Shown here in pieces: positions 1 to 8,532 of a stretch of DNA of 64,000 nucleotides. Below the pieces are notes generated by a model. The model ran no database searches. It had not been told where the DNA came from and worked only from the letters and a program-made list of their open reading frames with translations. Source of the DNA: Mesorhizobium sp. (lineage in GTDB: Bacteria; Pseudomonadota; Alphaproteobacteria; Rhizobiales; Rhizobiaceae); contig NZ_JAEULZ010000031.1 of the NCBI RefSeq assembly GCF_016793485.1, forward strand, positions 1 through 64,000. Reading direction: 5' to 3'. Position 1 is the first letter of the stretch; each line of letters opens with the position of its first letter. Both the position numbers and the translations under genes were made by a program.

Positions 1-166
1 CCGCGCCCCGCCGGTGTTCTTGCCCCGACGGAGGACACGGCCGTTGCCGCTGGTCTCCGCAAGGGCCCGGACCTGGGGGTTCATCACCCAGCCAGCGCGA
101 CCGCAGCGCTGACCGATCCGGCACCGCCGCCCTCCCTGATACCCGGTGCGCACCAGGTTCCCGTGA
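1..166 (-). pseudogene. possible phage major capsid (HK97-like) remnant, partial
   Basis: Read leftward, the first ~100 bases encode GWVMNPQVR followed by a basic stretch. This resembles the conserved W-[VI]-M-N-P segment near the C-terminal half of HK97-fold capsid proteins. Just upstream (about 95-166) the same strand carries APGIREGGGAGSV in a different frame, recalling the P-x-G-I-x(n)-G stretch that precedes that segment in capsids. If both parts belong to one gene it is frameshifted, and the rest lies outside the window. The match is short and made by eye, so this is a weak call. Its position beside orphan genes and a tRNA gene fits a prophage or island remnant. Confidence 0.25.
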
Positions 167-381
167 GGGCGATGGCAGGGAGTATGCGGGAGGTTGGGAG
201 GGGTGTGGAGAAAGAAAATCTGCTTCGTTTGGAATTTCAGGCAGTTGCTGGAAATCGGGCGCGATTGTTTTCACACTTTGGCGTGCTTCACGGCGGCGAA
301 CAATCGGCCCGCGCCGCCGCGCGCGTGGTCGAGGATGCGTGGTTAAGGCGATCTGGGGTTCATCGCTCGGCTGAACGATAA
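167..381. other. no convincing gene
   Basis: This stretch is open in one forward frame, but the translation shows no recognisable domain, no good ribosome binding site and biased basic composition. I see nothing reliable here. It is probably decayed sequence between the capsid-like fragment and the first orphan membrane gene. Confidence 0.4.
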
Positions 382-798
382 CTAGGCCCCAAGATAGTAG
401 CTGGTGAAGAGCGAAGTCAGTCCTGCAAGACTCACTACTAGTTGCCCTAGAACGAGTTTCGAACCGAAGCCGGTGACGGCCATCGCCACCACGGCAGACA
501 TCGCAAAGTTGCCGAAGCCGACGGCAGATATGAAGAACAAACCGTCAGAGAGCTCGGCGGATAAGAAGCCGGGAAACGACAGAACAACGAGGCTCGCCGC
601 AAAGAACATTGCGCTCAGGATGATTGCTACACTGCCGGGTGGTTGCAGGTTCGTTGCGGCACGAATGGCATCCTGTGGACCATCTATGGTGCCTGCCTGC
701 CATCGAACCAATGCGAGAAAGCCTCGCAGACAAATGAGAACCAAGATTATCTGGCAACCGGCTGCGAGCAACAAGAAAAGCAAAATTAGTGACATCAT
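382..798 (-). CDS. hypothetical small membrane protein (4 TM)
   Basis: I do not recognise this 138-residue protein. Hydrophobic segments near residues 2-30, 57-78, 85-108 and 115-136 predict four membrane spans with very short loops, so almost the whole protein is in the membrane. Two adjacent ATG codons are possible starts and the ribosome binding site is weak. It is one of four consecutive leftward membrane genes (to 1925) in DNA less GC-rich than the core: one 60-base line here (421-480) is 55% GC by hand count, against 72% in a line of ppdK. With the tRNA-Gln gene at 2018 as boundary, it is probably island cargo. Confidence 0.55.
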   Translation of the reverse strand: MMSLILLFLLLAAGCQIILVLICLRGFLALVRWQAGTIDGPQDAIRAATNLQPPGSVAIILSAMFFAASLVVLSFPGFLSAELSDGLFFISAVGFGNFAMSAVVAMAVTGFGSKLVLGQLVVSLAGLTSLFTSYYLGA

Positions 799-876
799 TC
801 AGTCTTTCAAAATCGCGTCGATCTATTCCCAACAATATTCGGCTTCAAGGCGATCAGGGGATCGTGGAGAATAGAG

Positions 877-1236
877 CTAGAACCCGATCTTCCTAAGTAT
901 TCCCGGCGCAAAGATAATGAAAAGTGCGGCGAATGGGCAGCCATAAACCGCAACCATAGCCCACTTTGCAGCCTTGTTACCGGCCTTCGCGGCACGCCAT
1001 AAAGCTGTAAAGATCGGTATGTTGCTCGTCCCTGTGAATGGCTTGAACCTATCCGGTTCTCGGGCGTGGTCGCGGTCTGCGAGGCGTGCCCCGTATGCGT
1101 GGGAGACGGCCGCGAGCACCATAACAAGTGCCATCGCAGCAATCACATATGAGTTCCCGCCGCGTAATCCAATTAGCAGCAGCAGTGCTATTGCGAAGAG
1201 TCCGCCTATGGCAATTAATAAAGTGCCAGCCCGCAT
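877..1236 (-). CDS. hypothetical small membrane protein (3 TM)
   Basis: I do not recognise this 119-residue protein. Hydrophobic spans lie near residues 3-23, 30-50 and 90-110. A charged cytoplasmic-type segment (DRDHAREPDRFKPF, about residues 55-68) sits between spans two and three. The ATG at 1236 is preferred over the adjacent TTG because a GGGAG motif lies six bases upstream of it. It sits between two other unknown membrane genes on the same strand, 78 bases from the next one, in the lower-GC segment. It could be a superinfection-exclusion or immunity-type protein, but nothing in the sequence proves that. Confidence 0.55.
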   Translation of the reverse strand: MRAGTLLIAIGGLFAIALLLLIGLRGGNSYVIAAMALVMVLAAVSHAYGARLADRDHAREPDRFKPFTGTSNIPIFTALWRAAKAGNKAAKWAMVAVYGCPFAALFIIFAPGILRKIGF

Positions 1237-1246
1237 CAATAACTCC

Positions 1247-1444
1247 CTACCGGCATACTATAGACTGCTCAGTAGGTCGCCGTGATCCGGTGCGAAAAGC
1301 GATGGTAAAAACAAATAATAAGCCAACCACCAATGCGGCATAGACATTACCAACCATGCCGAGCACCGAATACGTAGCGAAAGAGCCAACGACGATTGTC
1401 ACCCATTTGCCGAATAGCCATAGCGGATAGAGTTTGTGGAGCAT
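1247..1444 (-). CDS. hypothetical 65-residue membrane protein
   Basis: This is a very small protein with two closely spaced hydrophobic stretches (about residues 12-31 and 34-50) and a basic C-terminal tail. It ends only ten bases before the start of the downstream leftward gene (start 1236), so the two could be cotranscribed. I recognise no family. One sampled 60-base line inside it (1261-1320) is 45% GC by hand count, far below the core genes to the right of 2000. Its small size leaves some doubt that it is translated. Confidence 0.4.
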   Translation of the reverse strand: MLHKLYPLWLFGKWVTIVVGSFATYSVLGMVGNVYAALVVGLLFVFTIAFRTGSRRPTEQSIVCR

Positions 1445-1541
1445 GATAGATAAATAGGTGTGTTGTCAGCCAGCGCAATCGAAGCAACTACTATCCAGGT
1501 TGTAAAACGATAGCGAAGGCAGAGAAGAGATTTTATCGCCT

Positions 1542-1925
1542 TCATGAGGTCTTGTCGTGGCGGGCGCGAATAAGCGATTTGAATATCTCTTTGCCCGCAG
1601 GGTACTTCCACTCGATCTCTGAAAATTTCGCTTGCTTTAGCAGTTTCTTGGTTCGTCGATCGAGAGCCAGCCCGATTGGAGTGACAACGGCAACAGATAT
1701 CACCGCCCATAAAATCAATACCTTGCTTGGGGTTCCATCGAGCCACGAGATGATTGCAAGAATAACTGGAAGCGCTGCGATAATGGCAAGAATGAGTTGC
1801 CAGAACATCGTAGAATTTATCTTCGAATGCTGTTCTTTAGTTAGAACGTAAGTCGGAAGTTTCGGAGATGGACGGTAGAGGATGGTTCCGTCAGGTTGCT
1901 CCGCCCAGTTCATTCCTTGAGGCAT
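1542..1925 (-). CDS. hypothetical membrane protein with polar tails (2 TM)
   Basis: This 127-residue protein has a polar N-terminal segment of about 35 residues (PDGTILYRPSPKLPTYVLT region), two membrane spans near 41-62 and 69-88, and a lysine-rich cytoplasmic-type C-terminus ending near SLIRARHDKTS. A purine-rich AGAGGGA lies just upstream of the ATG. It is the first gene of the four-gene leftward membrane set and lies closest to the tRNA-Gln gene, with 92 bases between. I recognise no family and assign no function. Confidence 0.55.
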   Translation of the reverse strand: MPQGMNWAEQPDGTILYRPSPKLPTYVLTKEQHSKINSTMFWQLILAIIAALPVILAIISWLDGTPSKVLILWAVISVAVVTPIGLALDRRTKKLLKQAKFSEIEWKYPAGKEIFKSLIRARHDKTS

Positions 1926-2017
1926 GTCGCGTCCCTCTACACGTAAGGAAATGATACCGAAACGTTCCTTAAGATTTTATTGGTTCTGACGAGGCACAGT
2001 GGAACATCGACGTGACA

Positions 2018-2092
2018 TGGCTGGGGCGCCTGGATTCGAACCAGGGAATGGCGGTACCAAAAACCGCTGCCTTACCGCTTGGCTACGCCCCA
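2018..2092 (-). tRNA. tRNA-Gln (TTG)
   Basis: The reverse complement folds as a full cloverleaf of 75 bases including an encoded CCA. The acceptor stem is TGGGGCG/CGCCCCA with discriminator G. The anticodon stem is GCGGT/ACCGC around the loop TTTTGGT, giving anticodon TTG, and the T-arm carries GGTTCGAATCC. The 3' end faces lower coordinates, that is, toward the orphan membrane genes. The 3' end of a tRNA gene is a common integration site for islands and prophages. Confidence 0.95.
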
Positions 2093-2214
2093 TCGCGTCA
2101 AAGGCTGGAAACGAGCGGCCTTATAGCAGCGTCGTTGAAAAGCACAATCGCGCCCGGGACGCCCTTGGGCAGATTCCGCGAGGCGTCCATGTCAATTGTC
2201 CGGCGGCAGCAATT

Positions 2215-2571
2215 TCAGTCGTGCGACCGTTCGCTCCAGACGGCAAGTTCGTTGCCGGCCGGATCGCGGAAATGGAAGCGCCGGCCGCCCGGGAATTCAA
2301 AGATCGGTTTCACGATGCTGCCGCCCGCGGCCTCCACCTCGGCTAGAGTGGCCTCCAAATCCTCCGAGTAGAGAATGGGCAGGGGTCGGGACGGACCTTC
2401 GGCAGCATCGGTGTGGAAACCGCCGTCCAGCCCTTCCTCGAAAGCAGAGTAGGTCGGGCCGTAGTCTGTGAAGCTCCAGCCGAAGGCGGCGCTGTAGAAG
2501 GCTTTGACGCTGTCGAGCGTTCCTCCTGTCGCGGGCATTTCGAGATAATCGAGTTTTCCGGTTTGCCGCAT
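2215..2571 (-). CDS. VOC (glyoxalase/bleomycin-resistance fold) family protein
   Basis: A single-domain 118-residue protein of the vicinal-oxygen-chelate superfamily. The FYSAAFGWSFTDYG segment near residues 25-38 and the closing F-R-D-P-x-G-N-E-L motif (about 101-109) are typical of the VOC fold, whose paired beta-alpha-beta-beta-beta modules bind a metal. The terminal glutamate of the metal set is present in GNELAVW. The substrate cannot be told from the sequence, and members include dioxygenases, isomerases and resistance proteins. An AAGGAG lies seven bases upstream of the ATG. The gene stands alone, transcribed away from ppdK. Confidence 0.85.
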   Translation of the reverse strand: MRQTGKLDYLEMPATGGTLDSVKAFYSAAFGWSFTDYGPTYSAFEEGLDGGFHTDAAEGPSRPLPILYSEDLEATLAEVEAAGGSIVKPIFEFPGGRRFHFRDPAGNELAVWSERSHD

Positions 2572-2773
2572 GATACGCTCCTTACATGTATGTTCCCTTT
2601 ATGTTCTAAAGCAGCCCGAAAATTCACGCAAGCTTTCCGCTGGGTGAATTTTGTGACGCTAAGCCTGACAGCCTAATCGATTGTAGAGCCGGCTGCGGAT
2701 TGCGTTTCGCAGTGCAGCATTTTATGCGCTCCGGGAGATTGGCGGGTTCACCGACTTTCGGCGAGGAGCGGGA
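2572..2773. promoter_or_regulatory. divergent intergenic region, VOC gene / ppdK
   Basis: This 202-base region holds the promoters of the leftward VOC gene and rightward ppdK. A GAGGAGCGG stretch just before 2774 is a good ribosome binding site for ppdK. I see no confident operator or riboswitch. Confidence 0.4.
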
Positions 2774-5440
2774 ATGACGAAGTGGGTCTATACATTCGGC
2801 GACGGAGAGGCCGAAGGACGGGCAGGGGACCGCGACCTGCTCGGCGGCAAGGGCGCAAATCTCGCCGAGATGTGTCGTCTGGGCCTTCCGGTGCCGCCGG
2901 GCTTCACCATAACCGCCGAGGCCTGCAACGCCTACTATGCAGCTTCCCGGTCCTATCCCGATACGCTGGCAGGGCAGGTCGGCGAGGCACTGGCGCATCT
3001 GGAAAGGCTGACGGGCCGCCGCCTCGGCGATGCGTCGCGCCTGTTGCTCGTTTCGGTGCGTTCGGGCGCTCGCGCGTCGATGCCGGGCATGATGGACACG
3101 GTGCTCAACCTCGGCCTCAACGACGCGACCGTCGAGGCGCTGGCGACGGAATCCGGCGACGCGCGCTTTGCCTATGACAGCTATCGCCGCTTCATCCAGA
3201 TGTACTCGGATGTGGTGCTCGGAGTCGACCACGAGGTGTTCGAGGAGATACTCGAGGACGAGAAGGCGAACCGCGGCGCGGAACTGGACACGGAACTGTC
3301 GGCCGACGACTGGAAGGCGGTCATCGGACTTTACAAGGCGAGGGTCGAGGAAGAGGCTGGCGCGCCGTTTCCGCAGGAGCCCGAGCAACAGCTCTGGGGC
3401 GCTATCGGCGCGGTCTTTTCGAGCTGGATGAACGCGCGCGCAATCACCTACCGCCGCCTGCACGACATTCCCGAGGACTGGGGCACGGCCGTCAACGTCC
3501 AGGCCATGGTGTTCGGCAACATGGGCGAGACGTCGGCGACCGGCGTCGCCTTCACCCGCAATCCGTCGACGGGTGAGAAGACTCTCTACGGCGAGTTCCT
3601 CGTCAACGCGCAGGGCGAAGACGTGGTGGCCGGCATCCGCACGCCGCAGAACATCACCGAGGCGGCGCGCATCGATGCGGGCTCCGACAAGCCGTCGCTG
3701 GAAAAGATCATGCCGGAGGCCTTCGCCTCCTTCGTGGCGATCTCGCAGAAGCTCGAGAAGCACTACCGCGACATGCAGGACCTGGAGTTCACGATCGAGC
3801 GCGGCAAGCTCTGGATGCTGCAGACGCGATCCGGAAAGCGCACCGCCAAGGCGGCACTGCGGATAGCGGTCGACATGGCCTCCGAAGGCCTGATCTCACG
3901 CGAGGAAGCGGTGGTGCGCGTCGATCCGAGCTCGCTCGACCAGTTGCTTCACCCGACCATCGACCCGAAGGCAACGCGAGATGTTATAGCGATGGGCTTG
4001 CCGGCGTCGCCGGGGGCGGCGACGGGCGAGATCGCTTTCTCCTCGCACGAGGCCGAGGACATGAAGGCGATCGGCAAGCGGGTGATCCTCGTTCGCGTCG
4101 AGACGAGCCCCGAGGATATCCACGGCATGCACGCGGCCGAGGGAATTTTGACCACACGCGGCGGCATGACCAGCCACGCGGCGGTGGTGGCGCGCGGCAT
4201 GGGCAAGCCCTGCGTGTCGGGCGCGGGAACGCTTCGGGTGGACTACCGCGCCGGCACATTGACGGCGATGGGCCGAACTTTTCGCAAGGGGGACGTCATC
4301 ACGGTGGACGGCGGTACCGGCCAGGTCCTGAACGGCGCGGTTCCAATGCAGCAGCCGGAACTTTCCGGTGACTTCGCCTCGGTGATGAAATGGGCCGACG
4401 AGATCCGCCGCATGAAGGTGCGAACCAACGCGGAGACGCCCGCCGATGCGCGCACGGCGCGGTCGTTCGGCGCCGAGGGCATCGGGCTTTGCCGCACCGA
4501 GCACATGTTCTTCGAGGGGGAGCGCATCGTCGCCATGCGCGAGATGATCCTCTCCGATACCGAGGCAGGCCGACGCGCGGCGCTCGCCAAGCTGCTGCCG
4601 ATGCAGCGTTCGGACTTCGTCGAACTGTTCGAGATCATGGCCGGCCTGCCGGTCACCATCCGCCTGCTCGACCCGCCATTGCATGAGTTCCTGCCCAAGT
4701 CGGACGAGGAGATCGACGAGGTCGCGGCGGTCATGAACCTCAGCCCCAGCACGCTGCGCCGCAGGACCGAGGCGCTGCATGAGTTCAACCCGATGCTCGG
4801 GCATCGTGGTTGCCGGCTCGCGGTGTCATATCCAGAAATCGCCGAGATGCAGGCGCGCGCCATCTTCGAGGCTGCCGTGGAGGCGGGCCGAACGACCGGC
4901 AAGCCCGTCGTGCCGGAAGTCATGGTGCCGCTGGTCGGGCTGAAGAAGGAACTCGACTTCATCAAGACGCGCATCGACGCTGTTGCGGCTGACGTGATGA
5001 AGGAACAAGGCGAAACGATCGACTACCTTACGGGGACGATGATCGAATTGCCGCGCGCCGCCATCCGGGCACATGTGATCGCGGAAACGGCGGAGTTTTT
5101 CTCCTTCGGCACCAACGACCTGACGCAGACGACCTTCGGCATTTCTCGCGATGACGCCTCGGTGTTTCTGGCGACCTATCGCCAGAAGGGCATCATCGAA
5201 CAGGATCCGTTCGTTACACTCGACAGGGAAGGCGTCGGCGAACTCGTCCGCATGGCAGCAGAGAAGGGCCGGGCGACCCGACCGGACATCAAGCTCGGCA
5301 TCTGCGGCGAACACGGCGGAAACCCGTCGTCGATCGGATTCTGCGAGGAAGTGGGGCTCGACTACGTGTCGTGCTCGCCGTTCCGCGTTCCGATCGCTCG
5401 CCTGGCAGCGGCGCAGGCGGCGATCCGGAAGGGCGGCTGA
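2774..5440 (+). CDS. ppdK: pyruvate, phosphate dikinase
   Basis: Interconverts pyruvate + ATP + phosphate and phosphoenolpyruvate + AMP + pyrophosphate, linking glycolytic and gluconeogenic carbon in the cytoplasm. At 888 residues it has the usual full length. The N-terminal ATP-grasp part carries LLGGKGANLAEM (about 23-34) and RSGARASMPGMMDT. The swivelling phosphohistidine domain has GGMTSHAAVVARG with the catalytic His468. The C-terminal PEP/pyruvate barrel ends with GICGEHGGNP, which holds the catalytic cysteine. The ATG at 2774 has GAGGAGCGG upstream. It is transcribed alone and converges on a small leftward gene only ten bases away. The family fit is complete and nothing looks damaged. 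Confidence 0.97.
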   Translation: MTKWVYTFGDGEAEGRAGDRDLLGGKGANLAEMCRLGLPVPPGFTITAEACNAYYAASRSYPDTLAGQVGEALAHLERLTGRRLGDASRLLLVSVRSGARASMPGMMDTVLNLGLNDATVEALATESGDARFAYDSYRRFIQMYSDVVLGVDHEVFEEILEDEKANRGAELDTELSADDWKAVIGLYKARVEEEAGAPFPQEPEQQLWGAIGAVFSSWMNARAITYRRLHDIPEDWGTAVNVQAMVFGNMGETSATGVAFTRNPSTGEKTLYGEFLVNAQGEDVVAGIRTPQNITEAARIDAGSDKPSLEKIMPEAFASFVAISQKLEKHYRDMQDLEFTIERGKLWMLQTRSGKRTAKAALRIAVDMASEGLISREEAVVRVDPSSLDQLLHPTIDPKATRDVIAMGLPASPGAATGEIAFSSHEAEDMKAIGKRVILVRVETSPEDIHGMHAAEGILTTRGGMTSHAAVVARGMGKPCVSGAGTLRVDYRAGTLTAMGRTFRKGDVITVDGGTGQVLNGAVPMQQPELSGDFASVMKWADEIRRMKVRTNAETPADARTARSFGAEGIGLCRTEHMFFEGERIVAMREMILSDTEAGRRAALAKLLPMQRSDFVELFEIMAGLPVTIRLLDPPLHEFLPKSDEEIDEVAAVMNLSPSTLRRRTEALHEFNPMLGHRGCRLAVSYPEIAEMQARAIFEAAVEAGRTTGKPVVPEVMVPLVGLKKELDFIKTRIDAVAADVMKEQGETIDYLTGTMIELPRAAIRAHVIAETAEFFSFGTNDLTQTTFGISRDDASVFLATYRQKGIIEQDPFVTLDREGVGELVRMAAEKGRATRPDIKLGICGEHGGNPSSIGFCEEVGLDYVSCSPFRVPIARLAAAQAAIRKGG

Positions 5441-5450
5441 AAGACGCGGT

Positions 5451-5822
5451 TCAGGCGGCGACCTGAAGCACGTCCATCAGGCCGGCATAGGATTCGGCGA
5501 TTCCGGCCAGCGGATTCTTGCTGCGCGCCGCAGGCTCCACCTTCAGTTGTCCGCCGGCGTCCGGCAGGGTAAGCAGCAGGAATTGCCTGGCGTCGCCAAG
5601 GCCAACGCTTGCGGCGGCGACATGGACCTTTTCGCCTGCTTCGATGACGCTTGCCTTGAACAGAAGCTCACCGGAGACTGCCTCCAGGGCGCCCTGCACG
5701 ACCTCGTCGAAATGATCGTCGGAGACCTGAACGGGCTCTACGGACGGCTCGGCTGTCGGCGCTGAAGGAGAGGACGCCGTGGCGTCGTTGTCGTTTTCCG
5801 AAGGAGAAAGCTGGGGTTCCAT
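5451..5822 (-). CDS. conserved hypothetical soluble protein
   Basis: This 123-residue protein has an acidic, low-complexity N-terminus (about 1-38, rich in S, P, E, D) and a compact C-terminal region of alternating small and hydrophobic residues ending SYAGLMDVLQVAA. There is no signal peptide or membrane span. The frame stays open well upstream, but the ATG at 5822 is the sensible start because the extension reads as shadow sequence. I recognise no family. It is divergent from the DUF1499 gene, with a 188-base shared promoter region. Confidence 0.55.
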   Translation of the reverse strand: MEPQLSPSENDNDATASSPSAPTAEPSVEPVQVSDDHFDEVVQGALEAVSGELLFKASVIEAGEKVHVAAASVGLGDARQFLLLTLPDAGGQLKVEPAARSKNPLAGIAESYAGLMDVLQVAA

Positions 5823-6010
5823 ACACAACCTCACAATATCGATGATCCCTCCACAAACAGGAATCGCCGCCGAGAGTGGCCGCAATGTGGCGCTAAGCAA
5901 CCTACCGCAAGGGCAATGCTGCAGGGGAAGGTGCGTCCGGAAGAAGCGTATGCCCTTCAACCCATAGCAAAAACGCTCTATGGAACTCGCGGCGGCGGCG
6001 AGGCGGATGC

Positions 6011-6901
6011 ATGGACGAATATTACGAGAGGCGCGTATCGAGTGCGGTCGTCTGGTCGCGGCGGCTGGCGATCTTCTCCCTGGTGCTTTTTCTCGTGGCC
6101 GGCACAAGCCATCGGATTGGTTACCTCGCGTCCGCGGACCTGTTGCCGGTGCTTGGCGTCGTCGCCGCATTTGCGTTGCTTTCGTTGCTGGCGGCGACAC
6201 GGGCGCTGTTCCTGTTCTGGGACCATGGAGGCAAGGGCGGTGGTGCCCTGGTCTTCGCGATGCTGGTTGCACTTCTCGTCCTGGCGCCATTCGCGGTCAC
6301 GCTTTATCGCGGCGTGACGCTGCCAATGCTGAGCGACGTTTCGACGGATACGGACGATCCGCCGGAACTGGGCTTCGCGTTAGCGGCTCGAACAACCGGC
6401 ATGAACCAGATCGAGCCGTTCACGCTGGAACGTCGGCAGTTGCAGGAGGATGCCTATCCGGAAGCGACCGGGCGCCGTTACGAAGCGCCGATCGGACAGG
6501 TGTTGGAAGTGATCGAGGATTTGTTCGATCGACGTGGCTGGAGCATCGTCGGACAGAGCGAGTTTCCAGCCGATGCAACGGAAATCACCGTTGAAACTGA
6601 GGCGCTCTCGCCCATACTCGGAATGCCGGCCGACGTGGCCATCCGCCTGATCGACGAGGGCACGTCGACCTATGTCGACATGCGTTCGAGCACCCGCTAC
6701 TGGGGCCACGACTTCGGCGACAATGCGGCGCGGATCACCGCCTTCCTGGCAGAGCTTGACGTGGAGGTCGCCTACCTGACCGTGGTTACGCCTGTCGAGC
6801 CCACGGAGCCGCCACCTCCGCCCCCGCCTGTCGAAGCGCCATCGCCTCCACCGGACGAACCTGTCGAGCCGCTAGACCGGTCTGAAGATCCCCCCGATTG
6901 A
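6011..6901 (+). CDS. DUF1499 domain membrane protein with proline-rich tail
   Basis: This 296-residue protein has three N-terminal membrane spans (about 18-38, 44-66, 76-98), then a soluble DUF1499-type domain (about 130-255). That domain includes RRYEAPIGQVLEVIEDLF and the DMRSSTRYWGHDFGDNAARI segment characteristic of the family. The last ~35 residues are strongly proline/glutamate rich, which may form an extended linker or binding tail. The biochemical role of DUF1499 is unknown. Its 3' end overlaps the convergent metallo-hydrolase gene by 30 bases. The domain call is from pattern memory and fairly confident. Confidence 0.75.
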   Translation: MDEYYERRVSSAVVWSRRLAIFSLVLFLVAGTSHRIGYLASADLLPVLGVVAAFALLSLLAATRALFLFWDHGGKGGGALVFAMLVALLVLAPFAVTLYRGVTLPMLSDVSTDTDDPPELGFALAARTTGMNQIEPFTLERRQLQEDAYPEATGRRYEAPIGQVLEVIEDLFDRRGWSIVGQSEFPADATEITVETEALSPILGMPADVAIRLIDEGTSTYVDMRSSTRYWGHDFGDNAARITAFLAELDVEVAYLTVVTPVEPTEPPPPPPPVEAPSPPPDEPVEPLDRSEDPPD

Positions 6902-7771
6902 GACTGCGCCGTCCGTTTCGGCCAGCCCGCGTTCGACGAGGTCCTCGAGATGCGCGAGTACGGAGAGCGAGGCGGCGGGATATAATTTCGGGTCTGTATC
7001 CCGGTAGATCGACGCGACGAGCTTTTCGATCGTGCTATCGCCCTTGCGCAGCCTGTCGAGAATAGCGCGCTCTCGAGCCAGGCGATGCTCCCTCAGCCCG
7101 AGCATGTAGTCGCGCGGCTCAGTGATCGGCCCGCCGTGGGCGGGCAGGAGAAGCCCGTCGCGACGTTCGATCAACTTGTCGAGGGACGCCATGTAGTCGG
7201 CCATGGAGCCGTCAGGGGGCGCGACGATCGTGGTCGACCAGCCCATGACGTGATCGCCTGAAAACAACGCGCCAGCCCCTTCCAGCGCGAACGCGGCGTG
7301 GTTGGCGGCGTGTCCGGGCGTCAGCACCGTGCGCAGTGCCCAGCCATCTCCTTCGATGACCTGTCCGTCAGTCAGGCGGATGTCAGGCGAGAATTCCAGA
7401 TCGGCGCTGCTGTCGAGCAAGGATTTGCCCGAAAACGCCCGCGCCGCGCGGTGAGGTCCCTGAGCCAGCACCTTCGCGCCGGTCGCTTCGGCCAGCCGCG
7501 CAGCAAGAGGCGAATGGTCCCGATGCGTATGGCTGACGAAAATGTGGCTTACCGGTCGGCCGGCTATTGCGGCGCGAAGGGCATCGAAGTGCTCGTTGCG
7601 TTCCGGCCCGGGATCGATCACGGCAAGCGTCTTATTGCCGACGAGATAGGTATTGGTTCCCCGGAAGGTGAAGGGGCCTGGATTGTTGGCAGTGACGCGC
7701 GCCACACCGGGCAGCACCCCAACCGGCTCGCCGTAACAGGCGTCGAAGTCGAGGTTGAAGTGCAAGGGCAT
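6872..7771 (-). CDS. MBL-fold metallo-hydrolase (LACTB2-like)
   Basis: A 299-residue metallo-beta-lactamase-fold enzyme. The metal-binding motif is HTHRDH at residues 81-86. Later ligands appear in FTPGHAANH-like context (TPGHAANHAAF) and in LFSGDHVMGW, as in the LACTB2/glyoxalase-II-related group. A C-terminal winged-helix-like segment (SVLAHLEDLVERGLAE) is also typical of LACTB2-like members. Members hydrolyse RNA, thioesters or other esters, and the substrate is not evident here. I chose the ATG at 7771 (MPLHFN) rather than an upstream in-frame ATG that would add 38 unrelated residues. Confidence 0.85.
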   Translation of the reverse strand: MPLHFNLDFDACYGEPVGVLPGVARVTANNPGPFTFRGTNTYLVGNKTLAVIDPGPERNEHFDALRAAIAGRPVSHIFVSHTHRDHSPLAARLAEATGAKVLAQGPHRAARAFSGKSLLDSSADLEFSPDIRLTDGQVIEGDGWALRTVLTPGHAANHAAFALEGAGALFSGDHVMGWSTTIVAPPDGSMADYMASLDKLIERRDGLLLPAHGGPITEPRDYMLGLREHRLARERAILDRLRKGDSTIEKLVASIYRDTDPKLYPAASLSVLAHLEDLVERGLAETDGAVSIGGIFRPV

Positions 7772-7866
7772 CGGTGATCCGTCTGGTTGTCGGAGGAAAC
7801 CGTTGCCGCTTATCACGGAAGCCAATATAGGGAAAAGGACGGCACCAGCCGCCGACCCTGAACCGA

Positions 7867-8472
7867 ATGGGAAAAACCATGGCACTTGCAGTCACCGCCC
7901 GTCCCCTCGTCGATCTCGCGCTTCCGGAAAAGGGCGCGGCGCGCCTTGGCGCACAGATATTCCTTGCAGTCGTGGGGACCTTGCTCCTGACACTGTCGGC
8001 GAAGACGAAGGTGGTGCTCGGCCCGGTCGACATGTCCATGCAGACGCTGGTCGTGATGCTGATCGCAGCTACTTTCGGCAGGCGTCTCGGCGTCGCAACG
8101 GTCCTTCTCTACATCGCCCAAGGCGCCGCGGGCCTGCCGGTGTTCCAGGGAACGCCCGAGAAGGGCATCGGCCTCGCCTACATGCTCGGCACGACGGGCG
8201 GCTATCTCCTCGGCTTCGTTGTGATGGCCGCGATCGTCGGGTGGGCTGCTGATCGTGGATTTGCACGCAACCCGCTGAAGCTTTTCGGTGTCATGCTGGT
8301 CGCCGACGCAATCATGCTCGCGCTTGGCTTTGCATGGCTTGCGACGATCATCGGCGCCCAGAGCGCCTGGACCTTCGGCGTGGTTCCGTTCATCGTCCCC
8401 GACCTGATCAAAGTCGCGTTGGCATCGTGCCTGGTGTCCGCTGTCTGGGCACTGCTGCCGAAGCGTCAGTAA
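7867..8472 (+). CDS. bioY: biotin transporter BioY
   Basis: Substrate-binding S component for biotin uptake in the inner membrane, 201 residues with about six spans. BioY features seen are the LGPVDMSMQTLVVMLIA segment (about 55-71), then GAAGLPVFQG and GTTGGYLLGF, which shape the biotin site. No BioM/BioN energising genes are nearby, so it either works alone at low affinity or uses a shared ECF module encoded elsewhere. Two in-frame ATGs (7867 and 7879) are possible. It lies 60 bases before rfbA on the same strand but is not obviously related in function. Confidence 0.93.
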   Translation: MGKTMALAVTARPLVDLALPEKGAARLGAQIFLAVVGTLLLTLSAKTKVVLGPVDMSMQTLVVMLIAATFGRRLGVATVLLYIAQGAAGLPVFQGTPEKGIGLAYMLGTTGGYLLGFVVMAAIVGWAADRGFARNPLKLFGVMLVADAIMLALGFAWLATIIGAQSAWTFGVVPFIVPDLIKVALASCLVSAVWALLPKRQ

Positions 8473-8532
8473 GGGTCGCCGACGCGGAGCCGGCCCTGGC
8501 GCTCCGCCTGAACCGAATTTGATAGCGAGCCG

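Noticed and set aside
163..381. A 72-codon forward open frame near the left edge
   Set aside because: GTG start without a ribosome binding site, no domain, and basic composition.
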